Shown one piece after another: positions 35,397 to 47,700 of a stretch of 64,000 nucleotides of DNA. Below the pieces are notes generated by a model that ran no database searches, was not told the origin of the DNA, and saw only the letters and a program-made list of their open reading frames with translations. A program made the position numbers and the translations under genes. Position 1 is the stretch's first letter, and each line of letters opens with the position of its first letter. Source of the DNA: Hymenopellis radicata (taxonomy: Eukaryota > Basidiomycota > Agaricomycetes > Agaricales > Physalacriaceae); NCBI GenBank assembly GCA_015501595.1, contig JADNRX010000073.1, positions 62,001 to 126,000 of the forward strand. The letters run 5' to 3'.

Positions 35397-36231
35397 GTGA
35401 CACAGGTTTTGTGATTTAGGTTCAACCTTGCCTCGTTGCTCTGGAATATGGTGGGTATTCAGTAACAAAAATGAATTTGAGGTGATTTCATACACACGGT
35501 GCAGATATTCGAGTGATACGGGCTACGGTGGAGTCAAATTCCTCTTCGAAAACACGTAGGTTCATGATTTTCACCGTTATTCGACACAGGTCACTTTGGC
35601 CTTCGGGATTTCGACACAGGTTGATATTGATGTCCACTTTTTGACACAGGTCCTAAATTGCTTGCAGGTTTCAACAGAGGTTGCGAGGGTACAGTATGTA
35701 CTCACATCTTTCGAGATATCACGCTCGCCGTAATCTAGCGACTGCCGGTCTCCCTCCCGAGTCCCGAGTCCCGAGTCTCGTCACCCGCCCGGCACCAACT
35801 CGATATCTCATGATCCATCACGCTGTACTGGGCAAGCTCCCCATCCCCATAGCCGTTTCGTGACCCAGAGTGTGATGGCGGGATGCGATGCGAGTAGTCG
35901 ATTGGTTAAGTGTTCTGTGGCGTGCCCGCCTCTTCATGGTCACTGTGACACTGAGCGCCACACGGAGTAGGCTAAAAACTGTCTCTGGTTTCAGCATCCA
36001 GGCTTCAACCCGGTCATCCAATGCACCTTACCCTCAGTCAGGACGTCATCGCGACCACCGCACGGGGGCGGGCTTACCATGTATGGAAGACGGTCCGAAC
36101 AGGGCGTCCGGATCCGGCCGTGGGGACGACAGCAATTACTTGACGTGACGGACGTCGACGCACACCTGTGTCGGAATGCCTCTTCATTTCGGGACCTGCC
36201 TACTTTACAAACCTTGCCCAAACCTGTGTCG
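35397..36231. repeat. periodic TCGACACAGG motif array with inverted distal copies
   Basis: The 10-base motif TCGACACAGG occurs at 35581 and 35611 exactly, at 35641 with one change and at 35671 with two, so four copies start precisely 30 bases apart with unrelated 20-base spacers. One further degenerate copy is at 35397. The reverse complement occurs at 36164-36173 and 36222-36231. The motif thus faces inward from both ends of an approximately 650-bp segment. No gene is recognised inside. Such subterminal arrays occur at transposon ends, where a transposase binds, but a regulatory array is equally possible. Confidence 0.75.
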
Positions 36232-36480
36232 AAATCAACAAAAGGTAACGTGTGTTAGGAAATCTTTTGTTACTGAATACCGGCCATACTGGAAGTCTCG
36301 TAGCATAACCACGTTGTTACTGCTTAATGCGAGTCGGCGTCTATTTCTGTCGTGACCCTGCTCGATCAAGTAACTGTTGACCAACACAGCGTCACAGATG
36401 AACAAAACAAGACAGCTTGTTCTTGTTGCTACCACAGCACTGATGGACTATCAAACGCAACTCTGCCTTAGCGCCCGACG

Positions 36481-38496
36481 ATGCCCAGCTACTCCACCGC
36501 CATACGCAACTTTCTCAATACACCACGCGGTAAACAACAAGATTTCGCATCGAGGGCTCGTCAGAATGGGAGCAGCGCGAAGACCGCGGAAATGCTAGCG
36601 AAGAGCGCGTCCAACAACGTCGGTATAGATCCTAATGCCTCGATTCCAGTTGGTGCTATGCGCAAGCCTGTTGGCGGCATACCTGGTCGTCCTCCCGCCA
36701 CTGGCAGCGGTTCTCCCAGCCATCTGCGCTGGGTTCCTCCAGTATCCACTCGGAATCAAACTGCGCCTCCAGCTAGCCAGGCCTCGTCAGCCAAAACCTC
36801 CTGGCATGGGCACACTGGACACACCAATAGCAGCAGTTCCAGCGATGCGCAATCCACGACCCTCGTCGATTCCGGCACGCCCGTAAAGCAGTCGAGTGCT
36901 AAACGCGGAGTCGTCACTCTCCCCATACGACCGGTAAAGGCAAAGTCCTGTCTCCCATCAGCGAAGGCAGCGATGGGAGTAGTCAGGCTACTAGTGTCGT
37001 CTCCATCGTTGACTGGTCCGAAAAGCCCACTAACAGTCCGGGATATCTCACCCCGGATACAGAGGTGGGCGAACTGCACGACCATTCATCCGGGAATAAA
37101 GCGCAGAAGGAGGTGCTAGCTGATGAGGCATCTACTAGTGCTATTCATGCTGGCACTAGTACTTCGACATCCGGCCCGTACCAGACGTGATACCCGCGGC
37201 AACGCAAAGTCCTACGGCTGGGAAGCAGCCTCCACTTGCTACTCCGAATCGTGTTTCCACCGCTAGCGCGGCTGCTGTGCAGAATACGCCACAACAAGAC
37301 GTCCGTCATGATGTGCATCCGCCTCCTGTGCCTGTTCCAGCACCCACGCTTGCGCAGGCGCCTCCTGTACCTAAACCCCCAGATCATGCGCCTCCTGCCG
37401 CCCCTAAACCAGTAGAAGTTCCGACAACTTTACAGCCGCGCGAGGCAGTGCAGTACATCACGGAGGCGAGCGATGTCACTTGCATCCCAATCATCCTGGC
37501 TTTACTGCATGATTGTTATCTATTTGTTGACGACTTGCGTCGCGGTGTCATGCCTGGGAGCGTCTTCTCGCAGCGTTATCGCTACCTCTCCCTTCACATC
37601 GTTGGTCGCGATACGAAGCCTTTTGAAGGGGTACTGGACAAGCAGGGTTTAACCGTGCGGTACACAGCGCTCCGTGAACTCGTCGTCATACGACAGAGGA
37701 CGCTCTTCGCGACACCGCTGGAACTCAAGCGTATGGAGCGCACAAAGGGTAATGAGGAGATATTCAACCTGCGGTGGATCATTTCAGTTTTATTCGCTGA
37801 AAAGGTTGTCGGCGCGGGAGATAACGCCGAGATGGCGCGCGCTCTACCTGATCTTCTGCGATACATCTATCTACAGCTCCAAACGCCGTCGTATGGCGCC
37901 AATGTCGCGAATCGAGTGCGCGCGTTTCTCAAGGTGCCTCTTCGTGATGATCCACGCGTTGCAATGCGCCAATCAGTATCGAACTCTTATCTACCGATCG
38001 ACCACGAGCGGGCGCTGATTTACGATGTCGTCCTAGCGCTGCTTGGTATGGTCTGGAAGGGTTTTGAGACGCGTAACGGGTTCATTTCCCTTGAAGCTGT
38101 TCATCGCCAGAAATCATATTCGGACAGCTTCAGCCAGCGTCTTGTTTTGGCGAGAGACGTGCTGTGTGGGCTCCTTCCTGGACCATCGCCTCTCACCGCC
38201 GAGAGTGCATTCGAGGCCTATGTGAAGCCGTTGATTAATCATAATAGCAGGACGGATTGGTGTTTATGTGAGTTCGCGCCGCGCAGGAGGAAATCAATTA
38301 TATTGACGTGTGAGGGACAGATAATGTGATTACTCCGGAGGAACGGGCGTATGTCAACTCTGGTGGTCTCCTGGGTGTCAAGATGTACCTGGAGGATGTT
38401 TCGAAGGCCCGGAAGGAGTGGCGGACACAGCAGTGTGTGGGGTTCATGATGGCGCGTTTGGATTTGCTGGTTGAAAGATGCTATCCGCATCTTTGA
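36481..38496 (+). CDS. unrecognised protein, two apparent frameshifts
   Basis: Coding composition runs from ATG 36481 (MPSYSTAIRNFLNTPRGK) through a Ser/Pro-rich region, continues in a second frame about 36900-37185 (SVVSIVDWSEKPTNSPGYLT), then in a third from about 37187 through a Pro-rich linker into a globular part (ASDVTCIPIILALLHDC, YLSLHIVGRDTKPFEG, NEEIFNLRWIISVLF). A last exon joins at a GT-AG intron (38268-38322) and ends LVERCYPHL at 38496. No introns explain the two frame changes, so either the gene is decaying or two single-base errors exist. Corrected length would be about 650 residues. No known domain is recognised; the first half looks disordered. Role unknown. Confidence 0.6.
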
Positions 38497-38760
38497 AGCT
38501 GACATCTATCGGACAACAGTTGTACGCCGGATCCTCAGAGCATGGGTGGGCGTTTGGGTTACTCGACTGCCTGCTGGTTGAAAGATGCTATGCGCGTCTT
38601 TGAAGCTGACGTTCGGGAGCCTCAGGCATGGGTGAGCGTTTGGGTGACTCAACTGGAGGCCTGCCGGTTGAAAGATGCTATCCGCATCTTTGAGGCTGAC
38701 GTTTATCGTCCCCGGCAGCCTCAGGGCATGGGTGGGTGTTTGGGTTACTGGAGGCCTGCC
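38471..38760 (+). repeat. minisatellite, about three units of 90-107 bp
   Basis: TTGAAAGATGCTAT starts units at 38471, 38578 and 38668, each followed by a CATCTTTGAAGCTGAC-like phrase and a GGGCGTTTGGGT-like phrase. The first unit overlaps the last codons and stop of the preceding gene; the later ones are in its 3' flank. The units have diverged by substitutions and indels, so unit length varies. Confidence 0.8.
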
Positions 38761-41021
38761 GTTCATCGTGGCGCATCTGACCTGAACATTAAAGTTCAGA
38801 TCCGGAGTCCGCACGCCAGGGCGCCAATGTGTGGCCAGCGATATCAGGGATGCAAGTACTTTCCGCTTCTAGTACTCTGATTGACCTTGAATTTTTCGTC
38901 GTCGCGTATTACTGGATGTGATGTGATGATCGGCTGTCTCGGGGTGCAAAGGAGGTGGGAAGAAATTTAAAGGTACACAGTAGTAGTAGTATTACAGCCT
39001 GGGTCCCCTCAGGAACAGGCTACTTGATAGATACATCATCATTATGAACAATGTGTAAGATACCTGAGCCCAACAACGAGAGTTCAGTCTTTGTTGTGTA
39101 GCTAAAATTGAGCGACAATGGGTACGGTCTAAGGGCGCACAAACGTATGATGTTCCTTGCAGCTCGCTCTAAGAGCAGCGCACTGCGAGTGGTGGCAACA
39201 GTCAACCCAAACAATGTCTCAACTTGGCATGCGAGGTGGTCAAGTAGTAGTACGGCGGGTCGGCATCGACGGCGACAACGTGCGGACCTACACCCAATAT
39301 CAGCAGAGAGGGCTACACCGCAAAGCATCATTCCAATGAATTTCACTGAACACGCCAATCTAGTAGATAAATCACTGGCGTGTTCAGTGAAATTCAGTGC
39401 CCAAGAAATCTGTGGTTTTCAGTGGCTCTGATACTGTTATGCCCTGACCTGTCCCAACCCTCTGTCCGACGATTCTGTTACTCCCAATACTTATGTAAAA
39501 TGTAGCGCGCAAAAAGTGGAGGCGCATAGAGGCGGATGGCCTTACTAGGCATCGAGGTGAGGGAAGCCCACGAGCAGTGACGGACGCACGAAGCAGGACT
39601 CTGAGGATGAACGAAAAGCAGTCGGGGTGACATAGCGTTTTGCTACGCACGACGCCACGCTGTAACGGCATGGCCCAGGTCGAGGAGATAGGGAAGGGAA
39701 TACTCCTTGGCCGAAGACGTGCCGAGGCATGCAGCAGAAATTCAGTCAACGTTCCACTGCAATTCACATATTTCTTTCCCGGTGGAATCTGCACAATCAC
39801 TGAAACAGTGTAAGAACATTCAATCTGACTTTCACTAAACCCTGATTCCACTGATTTCCACTAGATCTGCGTTTCGCGGTGTAGTGTAGACCACATACCT
39901 TCAAATTCAATGCTAACTAGTCCTGCTAGCAGTTTCAACAGCAATGAGTATGGTCGACTAGCAAGTAGCGCGCTTTGTTCTCTGTTGGGAAGTACAACAT
40001 ATTCGATCGATCGAGCTATGACGCGAAGGCAAGATGTCGATGCGACAAAGCATTCATAAATTTACGCGCCCTGGTCGATGATAAATGATCAATGTAGATA
40101 TGTTGAAGCCCAGAGGTTCGGAAATTGGGGCCTGAGGAGGACTGAATCCATCCAAAGGATCTCATCAGAGCGCGTTTTGTTTCCATTCAAAGTCATATGA
40201 CTCACATCACAATTAAATGTTGTGCCTGCTAGAGAAGCGCCATTCAAGGCATATATCCCAAAGGCTCTGGCTCCCTGCCGCATATTTTTTAGCATCTTGT
40301 GTCTTTCCTTAGCGTGCGCCGGATAGAATCGAAGATGCTTAGAACACTGCACACTGAGCAGGACACCGGAGTAGAGCATAAAAATATGTTATCTTAACTT
40401 CGCCGGCAGGTTCGCCGTTCGTCCTCAGAAGAAGACACGGTGTGGAAAGCCGTGATTGGTGAAGGATATACATAGATACGCGCGGTACACGGTGCACTGC
40501 TCGCAGCTGTTTTGTTCCGATAATAACCAACTGATGTGAGTGATGATAGTACCGGTGTTGAACTCATGAGAAAGTGCTGTTCCTGGAAGAGGTGTTGACC
40601 GGACGCCGCTGCATGTGTGTGGGATTTTCGAGCAAGAATTAAATCCAAGTCGACGGAGGCTTGAAGAGGAAATGACGTTGAGGGAGAGACTGATGGAGGT
40701 TCCTGTATCGATCTACCGGCTACCACAGCACAAAGTCAACAATTAGCATTCATTTCGGTTGAATGAAGAGGGGATGTGCCTCTGGACCCAAGTTATGCCC
40801 ACTTTCACTATCAGGGATCGACAGTGTGAGGACGAAGAGTGGAGGACCCCGGAATTTGCCGTCCTCGTTTTGCGCGGATGTGACCTTTCCTGGTGAGGAT
40901 TAGCAGGAAAGCAATGGAGTATTCGGGGCCCCTATTACGTGACAGGCACGGTACAAAGGTGCCTGGGTCAAGCGGTCGTTGAATATCTCTCAGTTTCGAC
41001 GGTTCCCCTGCTCGCCGACTC
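38761..41021. other. intergenic, no gene recognised
   Basis: About 2.2 kb left of the OPT transporter. Open frames of 90-155 codons on the minus strand (for example near 39384-39851) lack motifs and splice support. A perfect hairpin at 39337-39396 is listed separately. A short AGT-type trinucleotide run is at about 38980-38995. Confidence 0.4.
39337..39396. repeat. perfect 21-bp inverted repeat (hairpin)
   Basis: Bases 39337-39357 (starting TGAATTTCACTGAACACG) are the exact reverse complement of 39376-39396, with an 18-base loop. The pairing stops at both outer ends. No gene spans it. It could be a small mobile-element end, a recent fold-back duplication or a cruciform site; nothing else identifies it. 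Confidence 0.8.
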
Positions 41022-44000
41022 ATGCGACAACCGACTGCCACCCAGCGCCCGTCAACGTCGCGGCCAGCGACGTCTGTGGGACCGACCTTGTACAACGACT
41101 ACTACGACGATGTCGACGACGAGATGAGTCGAGCGACGATGGCGATGTGTTTGCTTTTCTACCACCGGCTACTCCTGACCAGCACCAGCTGCAACAACAT
41201 GCCCAGCACCCCCAGGGCCTCGTAACACCCTTATCGCAGCCACCAGTGACCAGTCCAGCACCGACCTACCCATTCGATCCATATGCTCGCCTTCCGGCAG
41301 AAGCACCTGGGAACTTTGCTTTCCTCCAGCCGGTATCACAGCCATTAACGCCGCCGTCGACGGACTCGATGTCCCAGGCGGAATCGGGAATACTGATGAC
41401 CAGGCTGCAGCAAACACCCCAATCGTCCGTCGAGGTCCGCGTATCACTGCCCAGCGCGAGCGAGAAGAGTTCAGCAATGGGCCCGAGCGCCGCCTGCATA
41501 CAAAGTCGGACAGTAGGGCAAGCACCAGCGTCGGCGGCAGCTTCATGGAGAGCGATCTTGAAGACGTGGACGCCCGTGAAGCCAGTATCAAGTCGGTTCC
41601 CATTTCCTATTTCGTATCGTCGCTTCAAACTGAATATATATTTCCAGAATGGACTTTGATTTCGACGCTATTGAGGAGGAGGATTCACCATTTCCGGAAG
41701 TACGAGCATCTGTATCCAACATTGACGACCCAGATATGCCAGCCTTGACTTTCCGCATGTGGCTTGTTGGCCTCATTCTCTGTCTAATATCCGGCGCACT
41801 CAACGTATTCTTCAATTTCCGTTCTCCCGCTCCATCCGTCGTCCCACTCGCCCTCCTCCTCGTATCCTATCCCTGCGGCAAATTCCTTGCCTTCACACTC
41901 CCTATAACAGTCTACCGTATTCCCCTTCCTAGAATACCCTCTTTTCTTGTACCAAAACCTCCCGCACCTCCCCCAGCCCCGATATCCTCCACTGCACGTC
42001 TGCTCTACGCTGTGAACCCCCGTCGCATCTGTCATGTGATGCTCTCTCCCTTAGCACCCGCCGCGCCCGCATCATTTGAGTTTTCTCTCAATCCCGGTCC
42101 CTGGAATATTAAGGAGCACGTCCTTGTATTTATCATGGCAAATGTCGCCGTCGGAAACCCATACGCCCTCTACGCCATCGTCGTGTCAGAGGTCTACTAT
42201 AAACTAGAAATGGGCTACTGGTTCAGTCTTGTACTCGTTCTGGCCACCCAGTTGACCGGCTTTGGGCTTGCTGGTATATGTCGACGTTTTCTGGTCTGGC
42301 CTGCCTCCATGGTATGGCCTCAGAATCTCGTGGCATGTACCCTGCTCAACACCCTTCATGCCGAAGAGGACGCAGAAGAAGTTGTACCTGATTCTGATTC
42401 TGGTCCGAGGCGCAAGGGCATGAGCCGTTACCGCTTCTTCATGTGGGTAACAGTCGGTGCCTTCTTCTGGGCGTTTTTACCTGGTAAGCCTTGATTCTTC
42501 ACTGTAAACGCATCCAGTTGTTGGTTTTTTTACCACTAGTCCATGACCAGTTGGACGCTGGTAAATTTACCAACATCAGCTAATTTCGTTCCTTAGGTTT
42601 CCTCTTCTCTGCACTTTCCGTATTCTCTTTCCTCTGCTGGGCGATGCCGAACAATGTCCCGGTCAACCAGCTCTTTGGAGTATACAGCGGACTCGGTATG
42701 AGCGTTTTGACGTTCGACTGGACCCAAATCAGTTGGATCGGAAGCCCGTTGATGGGTATGTGTATTTTAGTCTACCAGTGATTCTCCCACATTGACCTTT
42801 CGACATGTAGTTCCGTGGTGGGCGCAAGTCCATGTAATGGTTGGCTTCGTCTTCTTTTTCTGGATCTTGACGCCTATACTTTATTATACCAACGTAGGTT
42901 CAACTATCTACTCGATATCGAACCCTATTGACGCCGTGCTAGCAATGGCAACTCGCGTACTTCCCCATATCCGCCAATGTGCCCTACGACCGCTTCGGAG
43001 ACGTTTATGACGTGTCCCGAGTGCTCATGAAGGATGACACCTTTGATCTCGCAGGCTACGAGGCTTACTCTCCTCTATACCTCCCCGCGACATACGCCAT
43101 GTGTTATCTCGTCGCTTTCGCGTTGTCAACGTGTGTCTTGACCCACACCGTGCTCTATCACGGACAGAGTCTCATCAACGGTGTAAAGAAGATGCGCGTT
43201 GAACAAGATGACATTCACGCCAAACTGATGAGGAACTATCCCGAAGTTCCTGATTGGTGGTACGCGCTGTCCTTTGTTGTTTTCTTCTGCTTGGCTGTCG
43301 TAGCGGTCGAAGTCTGGAATACAGAGGTGCCCGTTTGGTCACTCCTACTCGCCGTACTGCTCCCCATCATTTACATACTACCGAGTGGTTTCATCTACGC
43401 CATGACTGGACAAGGGGTGAGTGAATTGGCTACCAGTCGCTGATATTGGGTACTGACATGCGAAAAGATTACCTTGAACATCCTAGCGCAGATTATCCCT
43501 GGGACCCTAATCACAGGAAACCCACTCGCAAACATGATCTTCAAGTCTTACTCTGTGCAGACCTTGACAGAGGCAACGTCGTTTGTACAGGACTTGAAAC
43601 TCGGTCACTACGTCAAAGTACCACCGCGTGCGACGTTCCTCGTGCAATTGGTCTCGACCGTTCTGGCCGCGTTCGTGCAGGTTGGCGTCAAGACCTGGAT
43701 ATTCGCCAACGTCCCAGACATCTGTACAGACCATCAGAAGAGCAACCTGACATGTCCTCACAATCAAGTGTTCTACACCGCCTCTGCTGTGTGGGGACTT
43801 GTCGGACCGACGAGGCAGTTCGGGACAGGCACCATCTATCATTCACATCTGTACGCTCTCGTCGTAGGGTTGTTCCTTCCCATTCCATTCTGGCTATGGC
43901 AGCGGCGCTATCCGAATTCATGGGTCAAGTACGTGTCGACGCCAATCGTACTCAACGGCGTTTCGTTCTTGCCCCCTGCGACGGGTATCAACTACTCGTC

Positions 44001-44368
44001 GTGGTTCGCTGTTGGTGTCGTGTTCCAGTACTTCATCAGGAAGCGGAATTTTGCCTGGTGGAGCAAGTTCAACTATGTGACAAGCGCAGCCCTCGATTGT
44101 GGAACTGTATTGGGATTGATATTCATCTTCTTTACATTACAGGTACGCACTGATTTACGTGTCGAAGCTGTGCATCACTAACTAGATTACAGTTCCCGAA
44201 CGGAGGTGTCTCAGTGAACTGGTGGGGTAACTCGGTGTACGCACGTAGTAAGTGGATATCGTGGGGTCTGGATGTCGCGTTCTGATTGTTGTTTCTCTCC
44301 AAGCTGCTGACTATAATCGGACGCCGTTAAAGGCCATACCTGCGGGAGGAATACCTTGGGACTCATAG
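41022..44368 (+). CDS. OPT family oligopeptide transporter
   Basis: The membrane part is secure: exons from about 41640 to 44368 with GT-AG introns (for example 42484-42596) encode repeated hydrophobic helices, the family signature NPGPWNIKEHVL, NNVPVNQLFG, YNVSRV-like YDVSRVLMKDD, ITLNILAQIIPGTLITGNP, and KSYSVQTLTEA, ending GGIPWDS. OPT proteins are proton-coupled importers of small peptides or metal chelates in the plasma membrane, usually about 750-900 residues. The cytosolic N-terminus is less certain: ATG 41022 begins MRQPTATQRP, then protein-like text appears in other frames (VFAFLPPATPDQ; NTDDQAANTPIVRR), so one or two indels or an unseen intron at 41110-41210 must be assumed. Substrate is unknown. 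Confidence 0.88.
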
Positions 44369-44762
44369 CACTCGGGGATGCTTCTCTCGTTATCTCATTT
44401 TTATATCTCCTCTTCTCTGGAATCAGTGTGTGTATTTTTTTGTGTGTTAGACCCTCCCTCCCCCCGTTTTCGTTGTTCCTATGCGTCGTCCAAGTCTAAA
44501 ACTGAATCTAAAAACAGGTATATAACATTCCTTTACAACTACATATATACGTATGTTTTACACTCCACTATGTAGCGGGGCTGGCAATGAGAAGAGGAAT
44601 GAAATGCGGCCTCTGCGGCATCAGTACGCTTGTCAAAGAGCCCCGCGGGTTGCGGGGGTTGAGTTAATAAATTACAGGTGCGAGACAGGTATGTGTGGCG
44701 TGTATGTGAAAGCGTAGACGTTGAAGTCAGTATGGGTATGAGTGCGCGCGTGCCTAATTCCG

Positions 44763-47700
44763 TCACTCGTGCATAGGCCCGCGCTCTGGTTGATAGAAGA
44801 AACTGGGTTCCTGCGGGGTATGGGTATGGCGGTATTCTTGGTCAGAGTCATGCCTGAAAAATGTCAGCTCAGATTTGGCGTAACATTGCAGAAGAGGGGG
44901 ACGCGTACCCGTGACCGAGCGCTTGGGTGCGCCGTTCGGGGTCAGAGTCGTACCCTATCCCAGTCGCGTATCGCCAGCTGTCCGCTTGAGGAGGAGGGAG
45001 GGCGTTTGGCATTACGAAATCGGAGTCGAAGAGGTGAGAGGGGGGCGGCGGCGGCGGCGGAGAGGCGCCTAGATTGAGGTGTCCGCCGAACGCGTCCACG
45101 TCCGCGAAGAAGGGCTCGGACATGCGTCGCGGGGGGCCGCGCCACTGCGCGGCGTCGTACGGCGCGGTGAAGTTGAATCCTCCTCCTCCTTGTGCGTAGG
45201 CATCTTGGCCCGATCCTGGTGGCGGTGGCTGATAGAAGCCTTGCGGCACGATGGGCGGTGTCGTAGAGTGCGAGTGGAATCTGGCGGCGTCGGAGCTGCG
45301 TCTGCGATCGGTGGTGCGGCGGAGCGACTGCCGCGACGAGGTGCGGCTGATCGTCGAGGAGGAAGGCTTGTTGGGGGGCGGGCTTGGAAGCTCGAGCTCG
45401 CGCTGGCGCTTCCGCCGCGGCGGGGACTCTGGCACTAGGGGCTCGACTGGATCATCCCTGGAAACTAATTCAGAGATCACATCCCTGATGTGCTTTGAGC
45501 ATTCGTCTGATGAATTAGAAGGCGGTGGAGGAGACTGACCAGAATGCCCCAGCTGAAGGTAATCTGTTGTTGCGATCAGTCAGATTATCATTTCAGGTGA
45601 GGTGGGGCCGCCCGTACCTTGATTCTACACTCTTCATCATGTCGAGTGCGGCGTGTACTCGTTGCAGGTCCGGGTTCTTCAGCTCGGCCGTCCCGTACAT
45701 GATGAAGAGCAGTGTTAGCGTCGAAGAATTGGCGCAGGTCTGATGACAGGTAATCTGATTAGTCGAGTGGGCTTGGCGGAGCTGTGTGCTTACGATGACA
45801 TGAAGGGACTCGATGTACTGGCCTCGCCGTCCCATTTCGGCTATTGTATCGAGACACGAATGGGCTGACCGGAGGCAGACCTTGACGCTAGGCGACTGGG
45901 ATAGCTGTACACTGTCGGAAAGGCCCAGGATGTAAGGTCGATGAAGCAAGATTCGCGAATACTGGTATGTCACATGTAGAAATGCTGCTTGGGAGAAAAA
46001 TAGGTCGCTAGCCAATTTCGTTGGGTCCCATACGACTGGTAGATTGATCAGTCGAGTTAATCAGTATAGAGTCGAACGTACGATGACTGGGAACCGCCTG
46101 AGCCCATTGATCAAGAATTGAATCAAAGCTGGAGAGTATCTCAGGCTCCGAAGGACGTCGGTATCCCCCAAGAAATATCAAGGGTTTCCGGCTCTGATAC
46201 TGGTGAGAAAGGTTAGCGATAGATAGATTGCGCCTCCGGGTCTTTGTTGCAACTTACGATAACCCGCTTGATGTACGTCAAGATGTTAGCCAACTTCAAT
46301 AAGCAGACAAAGTACGAGATGACGGAAGGTTGACCCGGTGGCTGCGTAAAATTCTGAGCTGGATCTGGATGGTCCCAGTACACATCATCACATTCAATCG
46401 GAAAGTCCACGTCAAAGCTGTGTACCCCATGAGAAGGCGCAGTATCGGAGGGAAAGTAGGACCGACTCTTCGTAGTTGAGAGACATGGGGCGACCGTAGA
46501 GGGCCGACAAAGAGACATCAATGAAAAACAGAACCCTAAGGGAAGATAAGGATGGGCTCGCATGGGAAACGGCGGGCGTCATACCAGAAAGCGCGTTTCC
46601 AGTGTTCGTCGCGAGCATTGGGAGGATTGGCGCGATGCATATGCGCCCCGACGTCTTGCCCTACTCGTAGGGCAATACCTACTTGGATCCAGACGCTCTC
46701 CCACATACCAACTTGTTCGAGATACAAAACCGCCAACTAGCGACAAAATGAGCTATGCGTATAACAACGGTCAACCCGCTCACGCTGTGCATTTGCAGCT
46801 CGAACAACGTTGTGAGCTCCCGGCTCTGAAGGGCTGTTCGACAGACGGAAACCTGGTCAAACCATTTCCAGCCCGCTTCGCCCCTGCCGTCGATGAAAAC
46901 TCTGGGATCATCAGAGTTTCTTGCGCCCAGTGCGCAGACCAGGAGTAAGGTGGCGCCGAATCGGTGGTCGGTCCAGTAAAGGCGATCCCCCACGGCTTTT
47001 TCAAATGTAGGTCGATGGAGGAGGGGAGATAGCAGTTCTGGAACTGGAAGTAAAGGTCGACCAAGGCCGTCATGAGATCATCGTCAGGGTATGAGTATTC
47101 AGGTATTATGTCCTCTACTTTGGAGAAGTACCACTGCAGCAACGGTTAAGGACGGCAAATGAAATACGCGACCAACTTACAGGGTTGAGATCCCAAAACT
47201 CATCCCGCTTATTGATAGACATCGCCTGAAGCAGCAGATTACTACCTTCTTTTCCGAGATACTGGTTTTTCTGTTGCAGAACCGAAGGAATTAGGTGGAG
47301 ACCGCTGTACAGCAATCAGCGTTAAGATGAAATCGAAGCGAGTGAGAACGCACCATGATTTTCCGAAGAACCGTTTCTCAGGTGGTGTGAGAAGGAGCTT
47401 ATTGACATCGTGACTAAGGAGTGCGACTGCCTCATCAAAGTGGCTCCGAATCGGAACCTTGCTAGTCGGTGGGGTGTCTTTCGGTGGCTCATCCAGCAGC
47501 TCCTGCGTTAAGTCAACGTCTGGAAGGCGCTGGTTATCGCGTAATGAGACTGATGAATTACCGTTAAATTGTAGGCAGACGTACGCGCTTGAAGACCTCT
47601 TCCATCTTCTCGAGACGCTGCTCCAGGCGTTGGACATAGCTGTATACGTGTCAGCAGGTCACGCAGCGCGTCGGGAACCTGCACACTTACCCTTTTGCGG

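Noticed and set aside
35581..35690. The regularly spaced motif as a CRISPR array.
   Set aside because: The repeated part is only about 10 bases, copies degrade over four units, no cas genes are present and the genome is fungal.
35895..36011. A possible tRNA-derived SINE inside the motif array segment: A-box-like TAGTCGATTGG and B-box-like GGCTTCAACCC.
   Set aside because: The boxes are about 95 bases apart with a mismatch in the B box, no acceptor stem pairs, and no terminator follows. Likely chance.
39384..39851. A 155-codon open frame on the minus strand.
   Set aside because: No motif, poor composition and no splice support; it covers a region with repeated short CACTGAATT-like words, so it is probably noncoding.
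41022..41640. A separate small gene upstream of the OPT transporter.
   Set aside because: The text has the style of disordered OPT N-termini and runs into the transporter through a consistent intron (41617-41648), so it was kept as part of that gene.
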